Source: Candidatus Dormiibacterota bacterium (lineage in GTDB: Bacteria > Chloroflexota > Dormibacteria > UBA8260). From it: DNA of 10,664 bases. Below are positions 1-6,844 of this stretch, in pieces. Made by a program: the position numbers and the translations under genes. Each line of letters opens with the position of its first letter. The stretch's first letter is position 1. The stretch is taken from the NCBI GenBank assembly GCA_955652545.1, contig CATPCA010000189.1, positions 1-10,664 on the forward strand, given 5' to 3'. The notes under the pieces are model-generated. The model was not told the origin of the DNA. It ran no database searches and worked only from the letters and a program-made list of their open reading frames with translations.

Positions 1-809
1 AGCAGGACCTGCTGCTGGCGGACCGAGCGGCCGAAGTCGCTGCGAATGTCATCGTGACGGGAGCGCACGTACTGCAGCGCCTCGATGCCGTCCATGTGCT
101 GCGGGCCCGGCAGCACGGCGACGCGCTGGTAGGCGTAGGGATTGCTGCCGCTGAGGTCCTTCGGATAGAAGTCGTCGAGCACGGGGTTGCTGGCCACGAC
201 GTCGACGCCGCCGACCTCGTCGATGAGATGCACCAGGCCGAGCAGGCCGATCCACGCGTAGTGATCGACGTGCACGCCGAAGTCCTGCTCCACCGTGTTG
301 ATCGCTGCGTCGACGCCTCCATACAGGTACGCCTTGTCGATCTTGTCGGTGCCGCCGGTCGACAGCTGGACACTGAGGTCACGAGGGATCGAGACCATGG
401 TCACGTGACGCGTCGCCGGGTCGACCCTGGCAAGAATCATCGACTGGGTCAGCACCACGTTGCTCGCGAACTTGGCGTCATTGTCGGAGCCGAGGAGGAG
501 CACGGTGAAGCTGCCGCCCGCTGCGCTGGTCGGTGCCGCCGTCGGGGTGGGTCTGGCCGTCGCGGGCGCCGCCGTGGCGTGCGCGATCGGCGTCGCCGTT
601 GCCGCCGGCGCCAGCTTGTGGTGGATGGTGTGTCCGAAGTCCTGGAATGCCGCGGCGATGGCAGGGGAGAAGTACAGGGCCGCCCCGGTCATCCCGCTGA
701 CGCCGAAGCCGAAGACGATGCCGGCGATGGCGAGCAGACGACGGCGAGGCCGGGATCTTCGTGCCCTGTGCGGCCGCCGCGGACGCCACGGCGCCTCGGG
801 AACGCTCAC
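1..809 (-). CDS. LCP (LytR-CpsA-Psr) family cell-wall protein, C-terminus cut off by window edge
   Basis: LCP proteins are membrane-anchored enzymes that transfer undecaprenyl-phosphate-linked glycopolymers (teichoic acids, arabinogalactan, capsule) to peptidoglycan outside the cell. 269 residues are visible. Seen: an Arg/Pro-rich cytoplasmic start (residues 9-24), one membrane segment (about 25-47), an Ala/Thr/Pro-rich linker (about 67-97), then the LCP domain from about 101. The domain opens with VLLLGSDND and continues with VSIPRDLSV, the DKIDKAYLYGG stretch and VRSRHDDIRSDFGRSVRQQQ, which carries the Arg and Asp residues expected to hold the lipid pyrophosphate and metal. The GTG start at 809 is chosen because it is the only one in frame ahead of the membrane segment; an ATG 8 bases upstream is in another frame and stops after three codons. 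No Shine-Dalgarno sequence precedes it. It diverges from meaB. The family call is firm; the polymer transferred is unknown. Confidence 0.9.
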   Translation of the reverse strand, partial: MSVPEAPWRPRRPHRARRSRPRRRLLAIAGIVFGFGVSGMTGAALYFSPAIAAAFQDFGHTIHHKLAPAATATPIAHATAAPATARPTPTAAPTSAAGGSFTVLLLGSDNDAKFASNVVLTQSMILARVDPATRHVTMVSIPRDLSVQLSTGGTDKIDKAYLYGGVDAAINTVEQDFGVHVDHYAWIGLLGLVHLIDEVGGVDVVASNPVLDDFYPKDLSGSNPYAYQRVAVLPGPQHMDGIEALQYVRSRHDDIRSDFGRSVRQQQVL

Positions 810-815
810 CCGCGC

Positions 816-821
816 ATGGTA
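816..821 (-). promoter_or_regulatory. Putative -10 box for the LCP gene, leaderless start
   Basis: Read on the minus strand the bases are TACCAT, matching the TANNNT form of a sigma-70-type -10 element, and the GTG start codon at 809 follows after exactly 6 bases. Transcription would then begin at or next to the start codon, which agrees with the lack of a ribosome binding site. A TTGCCA at 840-835 resembles a -35 box, but the 13-base spacer is too short for a classic pair. Inferred from pattern only. Confidence 0.35.
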
Positions 822-847
822 CGAGAATCAACCGTGGCAACGGCTGT

Positions 848-861
848 CCGTCGATCGGCGG
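848..861. repeat. 14-base near-palindrome between divergent genes
   Basis: CCGTCGATCGGCGG reads the same on both strands except for one mismatched pair (851 with 858). It sits between the two divergent start regions, where a -35 element for meaB would fall. It could be an operator for a dimeric repressor, but in G+C-rich DNA a palindrome of this size can arise by chance. Confidence 0.2.
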
Positions 862-877
862 GTCGCCTCGGCGCGGC

Positions 878-883
878 TACACT
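878..883 (+). promoter_or_regulatory. Putative -10 box for the meaB-mutase operon
   Basis: TACACT fits the TANNNT -10 form and ends 9 bases before the meaB ATG at 893. Transcription would start about 2-3 bases ahead of the ATG, so the message would be essentially leaderless. No Shine-Dalgarno sequence lies in the gap. No convincing -35 box is visible. Confidence 0.35.
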
Positions 884-892
884 CGGCCGGCA

Positions 893-1833
893 ATGGACAT
901 CGCCCGCGGCCTTCTCAGCGGCGACGTGCGCTCCCTCGCCCGCGCCATCCGCCTTGTGGAGGACCGTGATCCCGCGGCCGAGGAGGTGCTGCGCGCCGTG
1001 CGAGGCCGCGCCGGTGCCGCTCACGTGGTCGGGGTCACCGGGCCACCCGGCAGCGGCAAGAGCACCGTCTGCGACCAGCTGATCGTCCGCTGGCGCGCGG
1101 CCGGCCACCGGGTCGGTGTCATCGCTGTCGACCCGTCGAGCCCCTTCAGCGGGGGCGCCATCCTCGGCGACAGGGTGCGCATGCAGCGACACACCGGCGA
1201 CGACGGCGTCTTCATCCGCAGCATGGCGGCGCGCGGTCACCTCGGGGGCCTGGCCAGCGCAGCCCGCGAAGCGGTGCGGCTGATCGACGCCAGCGGACGT
1301 GACCGATGCCTCCTCGAGACCGTCGGCGTGGGCCAGAGCGAGCTCGAGGTCATGCAGACAGCCGATACCACCGTGGTCGTCACCACCCCGGTGACGGGCG
1401 ACAGCGTGCAGATCCTCAAGGCCGGGATCCTCGAGATCGCCGACATCTTTGTTGTCAACAAGGCCGACATCCAGGGCGCGGCCAAGGTGGCGAGGGAGTT
1501 GCGCGACCTGGCGCGGCAGGCCAAGGCGACGAAGGAGGCGTGGCGGCCGCCGGTGATCCAGACCACCGGGACCACGGGCGAGGGGATCGACGAGCTGCTC
1601 GAGGCCATAGAACGCCACCACGCCGTCATCACCGAAAGCGGGGAGCTGGAGGTGCGCCGGCGCGGGCGACTGCGCGCCGAGATCGAGGCGATCGTGGTGG
1701 AGCGCGCCACCGAACGAGCGCGGCGTGAGCTCGAAGACGGCACAATGGGTTCCGAGCTGAGCGGCGACCTCCGCGGGGTCGACCCGTATGGCATCGCCGA
1801 CCGCATCCTCAACGGACACAGCGAACAGCACTC

Positions 1834-1837
<4 letters not shown>
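893..1837 (+). CDS. meaB: MeaB/ArgK-type G3E GTPase, chaperone of B12-dependent acyl-CoA mutase
   Basis: MeaB-family GTPases load adenosylcobalamin into, and protect, B12-dependent acyl-CoA mutases, using GTP hydrolysis as the gate. The protein is 314 residues, close to family length. Seen: Walker A GPPGSGKS at 50-57, the [15 protein letters not shown] block at 80-94, [11 protein letters not shown] at 109-119, the switch-like ETVGVGQSE at 142-150, [16 protein letters not shown] at 169-184, and the guanine-specificity motif NKAD at 189-192. The ATG at 893 is preferred because the family begins at the helix starting [10 protein letters not shown]; the frame stays open upstream for 44 codons but that stretch is low-complexity and overlaps the LCP gene. 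The stop overlaps the mutase start (ATGA, 1834-1837), so the two are translationally coupled, and the partner mutase is almost certainly the next gene. Older names (ArgK, LAO/AO transport ATPase) are a misannotation of this family. Confidence 0.95.
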
Positions 1838-3456
<1,619 letters not shown>

Positions 3457-3459
3457 AAC

Positions 3460-3484
3460 AGGGGCGAGGCAGGTCCTCGCCCCT
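3460..3484 (+). terminator. Hairpin 1: 10-bp perfect stem, loop CAGGT
   Basis: AGGGGCGAGG (3460-3469) pairs perfectly with CCTCGCCCCT (3475-3484) around a 5-base loop. It starts 4 bases after the mutase stop codon, where a transcription terminator is expected. No run of T follows, so it would be a U-less terminator or a 3'-end stabilising hairpin. It could act on either strand, as the next gene converges. Confidence 0.65.
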
Positions 3485-3492
3485 CATCCGAC

Positions 3493-3517
3493 AGGGGGCG
3501 GGCAGATCCCGCCCCCT
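3493..3517 (+). terminator. Hairpin 2: 10-bp perfect stem, loop CAGAT
   Basis: AGGGGGCGGG (3493-3502) pairs perfectly with CCCGCCCCCT (3508-3517). It has the same stem length as hairpin 1 and a loop differing from it by one base, which suggests a tandem duplicate whose stem pairing was kept. Again no T run follows. Confidence 0.55.
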
Positions 3518-3518
3518 C

Positions 3519-3545
3519 GCATGGTCGGAATGAATCCGACCATGC
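3519..3545. terminator. Hairpin 3: 11-bp perfect stem, loop ATGAA
   Basis: GCATGGTCGGA (3519-3529) pairs perfectly with TCCGACCATGC (3535-3545) around a 5-base loop. It begins one base after hairpin 2 ends. The stem sequence differs from the first two and is less G+C-rich. It may serve as a terminator for one or both converging genes, or as a protein or RNA-processing site. Confidence 0.45.
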
Positions 3546-3559
3546 ACACCCCCAACCCT

Positions 3560-3593
3560 CGGCGCGCCTCGCGCGCCGGCGCGGCTTCGCCGC
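3560..3593. terminator. Two further short hairpins ahead of the DUF2905 stop
   Basis: An 8-bp stem (3560-3567 with 3571-3578, 3-base loop) is followed by a 5-bp stem (3581-3585 with 3589-3593, loop TTC). On the minus strand they lie 20 to 55 bases past the DUF2905 stop codon, so they could end that transcript. They are short and the sequence is extremely G+C-rich, so confidence is low. Confidence 0.3.
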
Positions 3594-3613
3594 AGGTCCT
3601 CAGTGAGCGACGG

Positions 3614-3832
3614 TCAGCGCCGGATGATGAAATTCAGCACCACGGTCAGCACCACGCTGATGACAATGCAGCTGACCATCGGGAAGAAGAAGCCACCGCT
3701 CTGACCCTGCACGGAGATGTCGCCGGGGAGGCGGCCGAAGGGCAGCCGGCCCCCGACCATCAGGAAAGCTCCAACCAGGGCGACGGCGATCCCGGCGGCG
3801 AGCAGCAGCTTTCCGAGCAGGCCCGCGTCCAT
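3614..3832 (-). CDS. DUF2905 family small membrane protein
   Basis: A 72-residue protein with two hydrophobic segments (about 5-27 and 51-70) and, between them, the conserved GGRLPFGRLPGDI block (27-39) that marks DUF2905 proteins; the length is typical for the family. The function is unknown. The ATG at 3832 gives the expected short N-terminus running straight into the first membrane segment. No Shine-Dalgarno sequence precedes it, and a -10-like TAGGCT ends 6 bases upstream, suggesting a leaderless message. The gene converges on the mutase gene and diverges from the pyrB operon; nothing ties it functionally to either. Confidence 0.88.
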   Translation of the reverse strand: MDAGLLGKLLLAAGIAVALVGAFLMVGGRLPFGRLPGDISVQGQSGGFFFPMVSCIVISVVLTVVLNFIIRR

Positions 3833-3838
3833 GGGAGC

Positions 3839-3844
3839 AGCCTA
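3839..3844 (-). promoter_or_regulatory. Putative -10 box for the DUF2905 gene, leaderless start
   Basis: Minus-strand TAGGCT (TANNNT form) lies 6 bases before the ATG at 3832, the same spacing as for the LCP gene. It would place the transcription start at the ATG. Inferred from pattern and from the lack of a ribosome binding site. Confidence 0.3.
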
Positions 3845-3880
3845 GCTCAGCGACCGGTCGCCCACGTACGGCGTCGCAGC

Positions 3881-3891
3881 TACGGTACAGT
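3881..3891 (+). promoter_or_regulatory. Possible -10 region of the pyrimidine operon
   Basis: Two overlapping TANNNT hexamers, TACGGT (3881-3886) and TACAGT (3886-3891), lie upstream of the PyrR-like RNA element at 3917. Either would give a transcript including that element. No clear -35 box is present. This is the only promoter-like spot I can find in the leader. Confidence 0.3.
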
Positions 3892-3916
3892 GCACCGGAC
3901 GAATCCACTTCAAGCA

Positions 3917-3930
3917 GGTCCCGCGAGGCC
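3917..3930 (+). promoter_or_regulatory. PyrR RNA-binding hairpin in the pyrB leader
   Basis: GGTCCCGCGAGGCC matches the PyrR binding-loop consensus known from Bacillus (ARUCCNGNGAGGYU) at 12 of 14 positions. The two differences, first A to G and last U to C, are a paired change that keeps the closing base pair. It folds as GG-(U)-CC around the purine-bearing loop CGCGA, then GG-CC. It lies 72 bases before the pyrB ATG in an operon that itself encodes PyrR. With UMP bound, PyrR would grip this RNA and lower operon expression. Confidence 0.65.
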
Positions 3931-3966
3931 GGCAAGGGATGCGAATCGCCGTCACGATGGCGGCGC

Positions 3967-3997
3967 GCCTTCCGCGCGGGCTGCGGTCCCGGAGGGT
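3967..3997 (+). promoter_or_regulatory. Possible hairpin sequestering the pyrB ribosome binding site
   Basis: CCTTCC (3968-3973) can pair with the pyrB Shine-Dalgarno GGAGGG (3991-3996), with one G-U pair. The stem extends by a G-C inside (3974 with 3990) and a G-U outside (3967 with 3997). AAGG at 3934-3937, just past the PyrR element, could compete for CCTT. That would allow an upstream PyrR-controlled fold to set whether the ribosome site is open. No U-run terminator is present in the leader, so translational control is the simpler reading. Inference from pairing by eye. Confidence 0.35.
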
Positions 3998-3998
3998 T
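3985..3998 (+). promoter_or_regulatory. Second, degenerate PyrR-like element overlapping the pyrB ribosome binding site
   Basis: GGTCCCGGAGGGTT repeats the first six bases of the 3917 element and resembles the same consensus, but has AG in place of GA in the core. It contains the pyrB Shine-Dalgarno GGAGGG (3991-3996), placed 6 bases before the ATG at 4003. In mycobacteria PyrR is reported to act at the ribosome binding site, so a second contact here is conceivable. The core mismatch makes this weak. Confidence 0.25.
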
Positions 3999-4002
3999 GC
4001 TG

Positions 4003-4926
4003 ATGGCGGCGGTGAGGACAGGCGGGCTCGACCACGTGGTCAGCGCGTCTCAGTTCGACCGTCCGCTGCTCAACGCAATCTTCAAGCGTGCCAGCGCGTT
4101 GGAGGGGACGCGAAGCGACAGCCTCGCCGGCCGGATCATGGCGACGCTCTTCTACGAGCCCAGCACGCGGACCAGGCTCAGCTTCGAGTCGGCGATGCTC
4201 CGACTCGGCGGATCGGTTCTCGGCACAGAGGCCGCTCACGTCTTCTCGAGCGCGATGAAGGGCGAGACGCTCGAAGACACCATCCGGATGGTCTGCGCCT
4301 ACGCCGACGTGATCGTTCTGCGCCACGATCGACAGGGAGCGGCAGCCATGGCGGCGGCGGTGGCGACCGTTCCCATCGTCAACGCCGGCGATGGTCCCGG
4401 TGAGCATCCCACGCAGTCTCTGCTCGACCTCTTCACCATCGAGCGCGAATTGGGACGCATTGAGGGACTCCACGTCGTCATCTGCGGTGACCTGCGCTTC
4501 GGACGGACGGCGCGCTCGCTGGCCCGTCTGCTGGCCCTCTACCAGGGCGTCCGCATCAGTTTCGTGGCGCCGGACGTGGTCCAGGTCGGCGAGGACATCC
4601 GCGCCTTCCTCGACGGTCGCGGCGTCGCCTACAAGTTGTTCAGCCGGCTCGACGACGTGATCGCGAGCGCAGACGTCGTGTACCAAACCCGTGTCCAGAA
4701 GGAGCGGTTCACCAACCCGGCGGAGTTCGAGGTGGCGCGGGGGGCGATTCGCATCGACGCCGCGACCATGGCGCGTCTGCCGATGACGGCGATCGTGCTG
4801 CATCCTCTGCCGCGCGTCGACGAGATCGATCCCAAGGTCGATGCCGACCCGCGCGCCGCCTATTTCAGACAGGCGGCCAACGGAGTCGCCCTGCGCATGG
4901 CGCTGCTGGAGGTGCTCCTAGCGTGA
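4003..4926 (+). CDS. pyrB: Aspartate carbamoyltransferase catalytic chain
   Basis: Catalyses carbamoyl phosphate plus L-aspartate to N-carbamoyl-L-aspartate, the second step of UMP synthesis, as a cytoplasmic trimer. The 307 residues are the usual length. Seen: the carbamoyl-phosphate loop PSTRTR at 53-58, [12 protein letters not shown] with the active-site Lys86, RHDRQGAAA (a variant of RHPxEGAA), [10 protein letters not shown], the [11 protein letters not shown] segment of the aspartate domain, TRVQKERF, and [10 protein letters not shown] near the C-terminus. The ATG at 4003 is chosen over TTG 3997 and CTG 4000 in the same frame because GGAGGG sits 6 bases before it. No pyrI regulatory chain is visible. 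The stop overlaps pyrR by 4 bases (GTGA). Expression is likely controlled by PyrR through the leader. Confidence 0.96.
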   Translation: MAAVRTGGLDHVVSASQFDRPLLNAIFKRASALEGTRSDSLAGRIMATLFYEPSTRTRLSFESAMLRLGGSVLGTEAAHVFSSAMKGETLEDTIRMVCAYADVIVLRHDRQGAAAMAAAVATVPIVNAGDGPGEHPTQSLLDLFTIERELGRIEGLHVVICGDLRFGRTARSLARLLALYQGVRISFVAPDVVQVGEDIRAFLDGRGVAYKLFSRLDDVIASADVVYQTRVQKERFTNPAEFEVARGAIRIDAATMARLPMTAIVLHPLPRVDEIDPKVDADPRAAYFRQAANGVALRMALLEVLLA

Positions 4927-5498
4927 GCGGGGCGCCCCAGTCGCTCGAGGGCCGCCCGCGACTCCTGGACGAGATGGCCATCGCACGCGCGGTCATCCGC
5001 CTCGCCCACGAGATCGGCGAGCGGCATGCGGGCGAGCGGGTCGTCCTCGCCGGCATTCGCACCCGTGGCGTCCCGCTCGCCGGGCGGGTTGCGCGCGCGC
5101 TCGCCGCCCTGGGGCAGCGGGCCCCCGCGCTGGCCGCGCTCGATCTCCACGACTATCGCGATGACAGGCCTCGACCCGCACGGCCACGCTCGGGAGCGTT
5201 GACGGCGCCGGACGGGACCGACGCGCCGCGCATCGCCGGCCGCATCGTGGTGCTGGTGGATGACGTGCTGTTCACCGGGCGAACCCTGCGCGCCGCGATG
5301 GATGCCCTCATCGACGAGGGCAGGCCCGCCGCCGTCGAGCTGCTGGTGCTCGTCGACCGCGGTCATCGTGAGCTGCCCATGCGCGCGACCTATGTCGGCA
5401 AGAACGTGCCGACGTCGCCCAGCGAGCGGGTCGCGGTTCGGCTCCGCGAGGTGGACGGCATCGACGGGGCATGGATGATCGGTGAGGAGGCGAGGTGA
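4923..5498 (+). CDS. pyrR: Bifunctional pyrimidine operon regulator PyrR / uracil phosphoribosyltransferase
   Basis: PyrR is an RNA-binding protein that senses UMP/UTP against PRPP and represses pyr operons; it also converts uracil and PRPP to UMP. The 191 residues are slightly longer than the Bacillus protein. Seen: [12 protein letters not shown] at 44-55, the YRDD turn at 78-81, a variable, Arg/Pro-rich stretch (82-103), the PRPP loop [13 protein letters not shown] at 109-121, then [11 protein letters not shown] and YVGKNVPTS, all hallmark PyrR segments. The GTG start is supported by GGAGGT (4908-4913) 9 bases upstream and the GTGA overlap with the pyrB stop. A matching RNA element lies in the operon leader, so autoregulation is likely. 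Its place after pyrB rather than first in the operon is less usual. Confidence 0.95.
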   Translation: MSGAPQSLEGRPRLLDEMAIARAVIRLAHEIGERHAGERVVLAGIRTRGVPLAGRVARALAALGQRAPALAALDLHDYRDDRPRPARPRSGALTAPDGTDAPRIAGRIVVLVDDVLFTGRTLRAAMDALIDEGRPAAVELLVLVDRGHRELPMRATYVGKNVPTSPSERVAVRLREVDGIDGAWMIGEEAR

Positions 5499-6844
5499 AC
5501 TGCATCCTGCGCGGTGTCCGCGTCCTCGACCCGGCGGCCGGCGTCGACATCGTCGGCCAGGACGTCTGGTTGAGTGAGGGGCGGATCATCGCCATCTACC
5601 GAAGCATCGATGAGGGAACGGTCCCGGTCATCGATCTCACCCCGCAACCCGGTGAGTCGCCCTGCATCCTGGCGCCCGGTTTCATCGACCTCCACGCCCA
5701 CCTTCGTGAGCCCGGTGACGAGGCGGCGGAGACAGTGCGGAGTGGCGCGCGCGCGGCTGCCGCCGGCGGCTTCACCCAGGTGGTTGCGATGGCCAATACC
5801 GACCCACCGATCGACGACCCCGCGCGCGTCGCGCAGGCGCTGGCGCGCTCGGCGGGAGCGGTCGTCCAAGTGATGACCGTGGCCGCTGCCACTCATGACC
5901 TGGCCGGGCACGATGCTGTCGACGTCGAGGGCTGCGCAGCCGCCGGTGCGGTTGCGTTCAGTGACGACGGGCGCAACGCCGCACCGGTCGATGTGCTGGC
6001 CGGCGTCATCCGGCGGGCCGATGAGGTCGGCCGGCCGGTCCTCGTCCACCCCGAGGACGAGGCGATCATCGCGACGCGGAACAGAACGGGAGACTCCCTG
6101 ACGCAGGCGACGGACCGACCGCAGGACGCGGAGACCACGGCGATACGTTCCGCACTCGCAGCCCTGGCCCGCGCCGGACGGGGCCGCCTCCATCTGCAGC
6201 ACCTGTCGACCGCCGCGTCGGTGGAGTTGGTGCAGCAGGCGCGCGAGGACGGCCTCGCTGTCACCGCCGAAGTGGCCCCGCATCACCTGGCGATGTGGCT
6301 GCCGGCCGCGGAGATGCCCGATCCACCCGCCTTGCTCAAGGTCAACCCGCCGCTGCGCACCGAACGCGACCGCGTCGCGCTGATCCAAGGCTTGCGCGAC
6401 GGCGTCATCGACGCCGTGGCCACCGACCATGCTCCCCATCGCAACGACCGCAAGCGTGGAGACGTCCGCGCCGCCGCCGCGGGGATGACCGGGCTCGAGA
6501 CGGCGCTGGCAACGTGCATCACGATCGGGGGCATGAGTGGCGACTGGATCCCGGTCCTGGTCGAACGGCTCACCACCGGCCCGTATCACGTGCTCGGCAC
6601 CGTCGATGAGCTGCGCCCGCCGCGTCTGCGCATCGGCGAGCTGGCCACGTGCGTTCTCTTCGATCCCGCCGCGTCATGGACGGTCGGTGAGAACGGCTCG
6701 CACTCCCTCTCGCGCAACACCCCACTGTGGGACGCCCGACTCCGCGGCCGCGTGCTCCTGACCATCGTCGGGGGCGTGATCGCGCACCATGACCAGGCTC
6801 TTCTGCCATGGCCGTCGGCGCTGCTGGAGGCGACCAATGGCTGA
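5495..6844 (+). CDS. pyrC: Dihydroorotase, type I (zinc amidohydrolase)
   Basis: Cyclises N-carbamoyl-aspartate to dihydroorotate, the third step of UMP synthesis. The 449 residues suit the longer bacterial type I class. Zinc-binding and catalytic groups visible: HAHLREPG with His67 and His69 and substrate-binding Arg71, FSDDG at 155-159 (the bridging Asp of type I enzymes), His185 in HPEDE, His236 in LQHLST, the APHHL block at 261-265, and catalytic Asp311 in ATDHAPH. The usual MPNT substrate motif reads MANT, with Ala100 replacing Pro, a mild departure. The GTG start is supported by GAGGAGG (5484-5490) and the 4-base GTGA overlap with pyrR; its stop lies 8 bases inside the next gene. Type I dihydroorotases can associate with aspartate carbamoyltransferase, so co-assembly with PyrB is possible but not shown by sequence. 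Confidence 0.96.
   Translation: MNCILRGVRVLDPAAGVDIVGQDVWLSEGRIIAIYRSIDEGTVPVIDLTPQPGESPCILAPGFIDLHAHLREPGDEAAETVRSGARAAAAGGFTQVVAMANTDPPIDDPARVAQALARSAGAVVQVMTVAAATHDLAGHDAVDVEGCAAAGAVAFSDDGRNAAPVDVLAGVIRRADEVGRPVLVHPEDEAIIATRNRTGDSLTQATDRPQDAETTAIRSALAALARAGRGRLHLQHLSTAASVELVQQAREDGLAVTAEVAPHHLAMWLPAAEMPDPPALLKVNPPLRTERDRVALIQGLRDGVIDAVATDHAPHRNDRKRGDVRAAAAGMTGLETALATCITIGGMSGDWIPVLVERLTTGPYHVLGTVDELRPPRLRIGELATCVLFDPAASWTVGENGSHSLSRNTPLWDARLRGRVLLTIVGGVIAHHDQALLPWPSALLEATNG

Larger units (their letters stand above)
3469..3601. repeat. 10-base direct repeat bracketing the hairpin region
   Basis: GCAGGTCCTC occurs at 3469-3478 (loop and 3' arm of hairpin 1) and again at 3592-3601, just short of the end of the DUF2905 gene. 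The two copies bracket hairpins 2 to 5. They might be a footprint of insertion or duplication, or chance. Confidence 0.25.

Noticed and set aside
806..817. A three-codon reading frame (ATG CGC GGG TGA) on the minus strand whose stop overlaps the LCP GTG start, like a coupling leader peptide.
   Set aside because: It overlaps the proposed -10 box, so it would probably not be transcribed; no ribosome site is seen. Likely chance.
761..892. A longer meaB with 44 extra N-terminal residues.
   Set aside because: The extra part is low-complexity, overlaps the LCP gene on the other strand and precedes the normal family start; ATG 893 fits the family length.
54..1082. A 342-residue plus-strand open frame across the LCP gene and the start of meaB.
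   Set aside because: It is opposite LCP motifs, then out of frame with the meaB P-loop; Arg-rich and without domain likeness.
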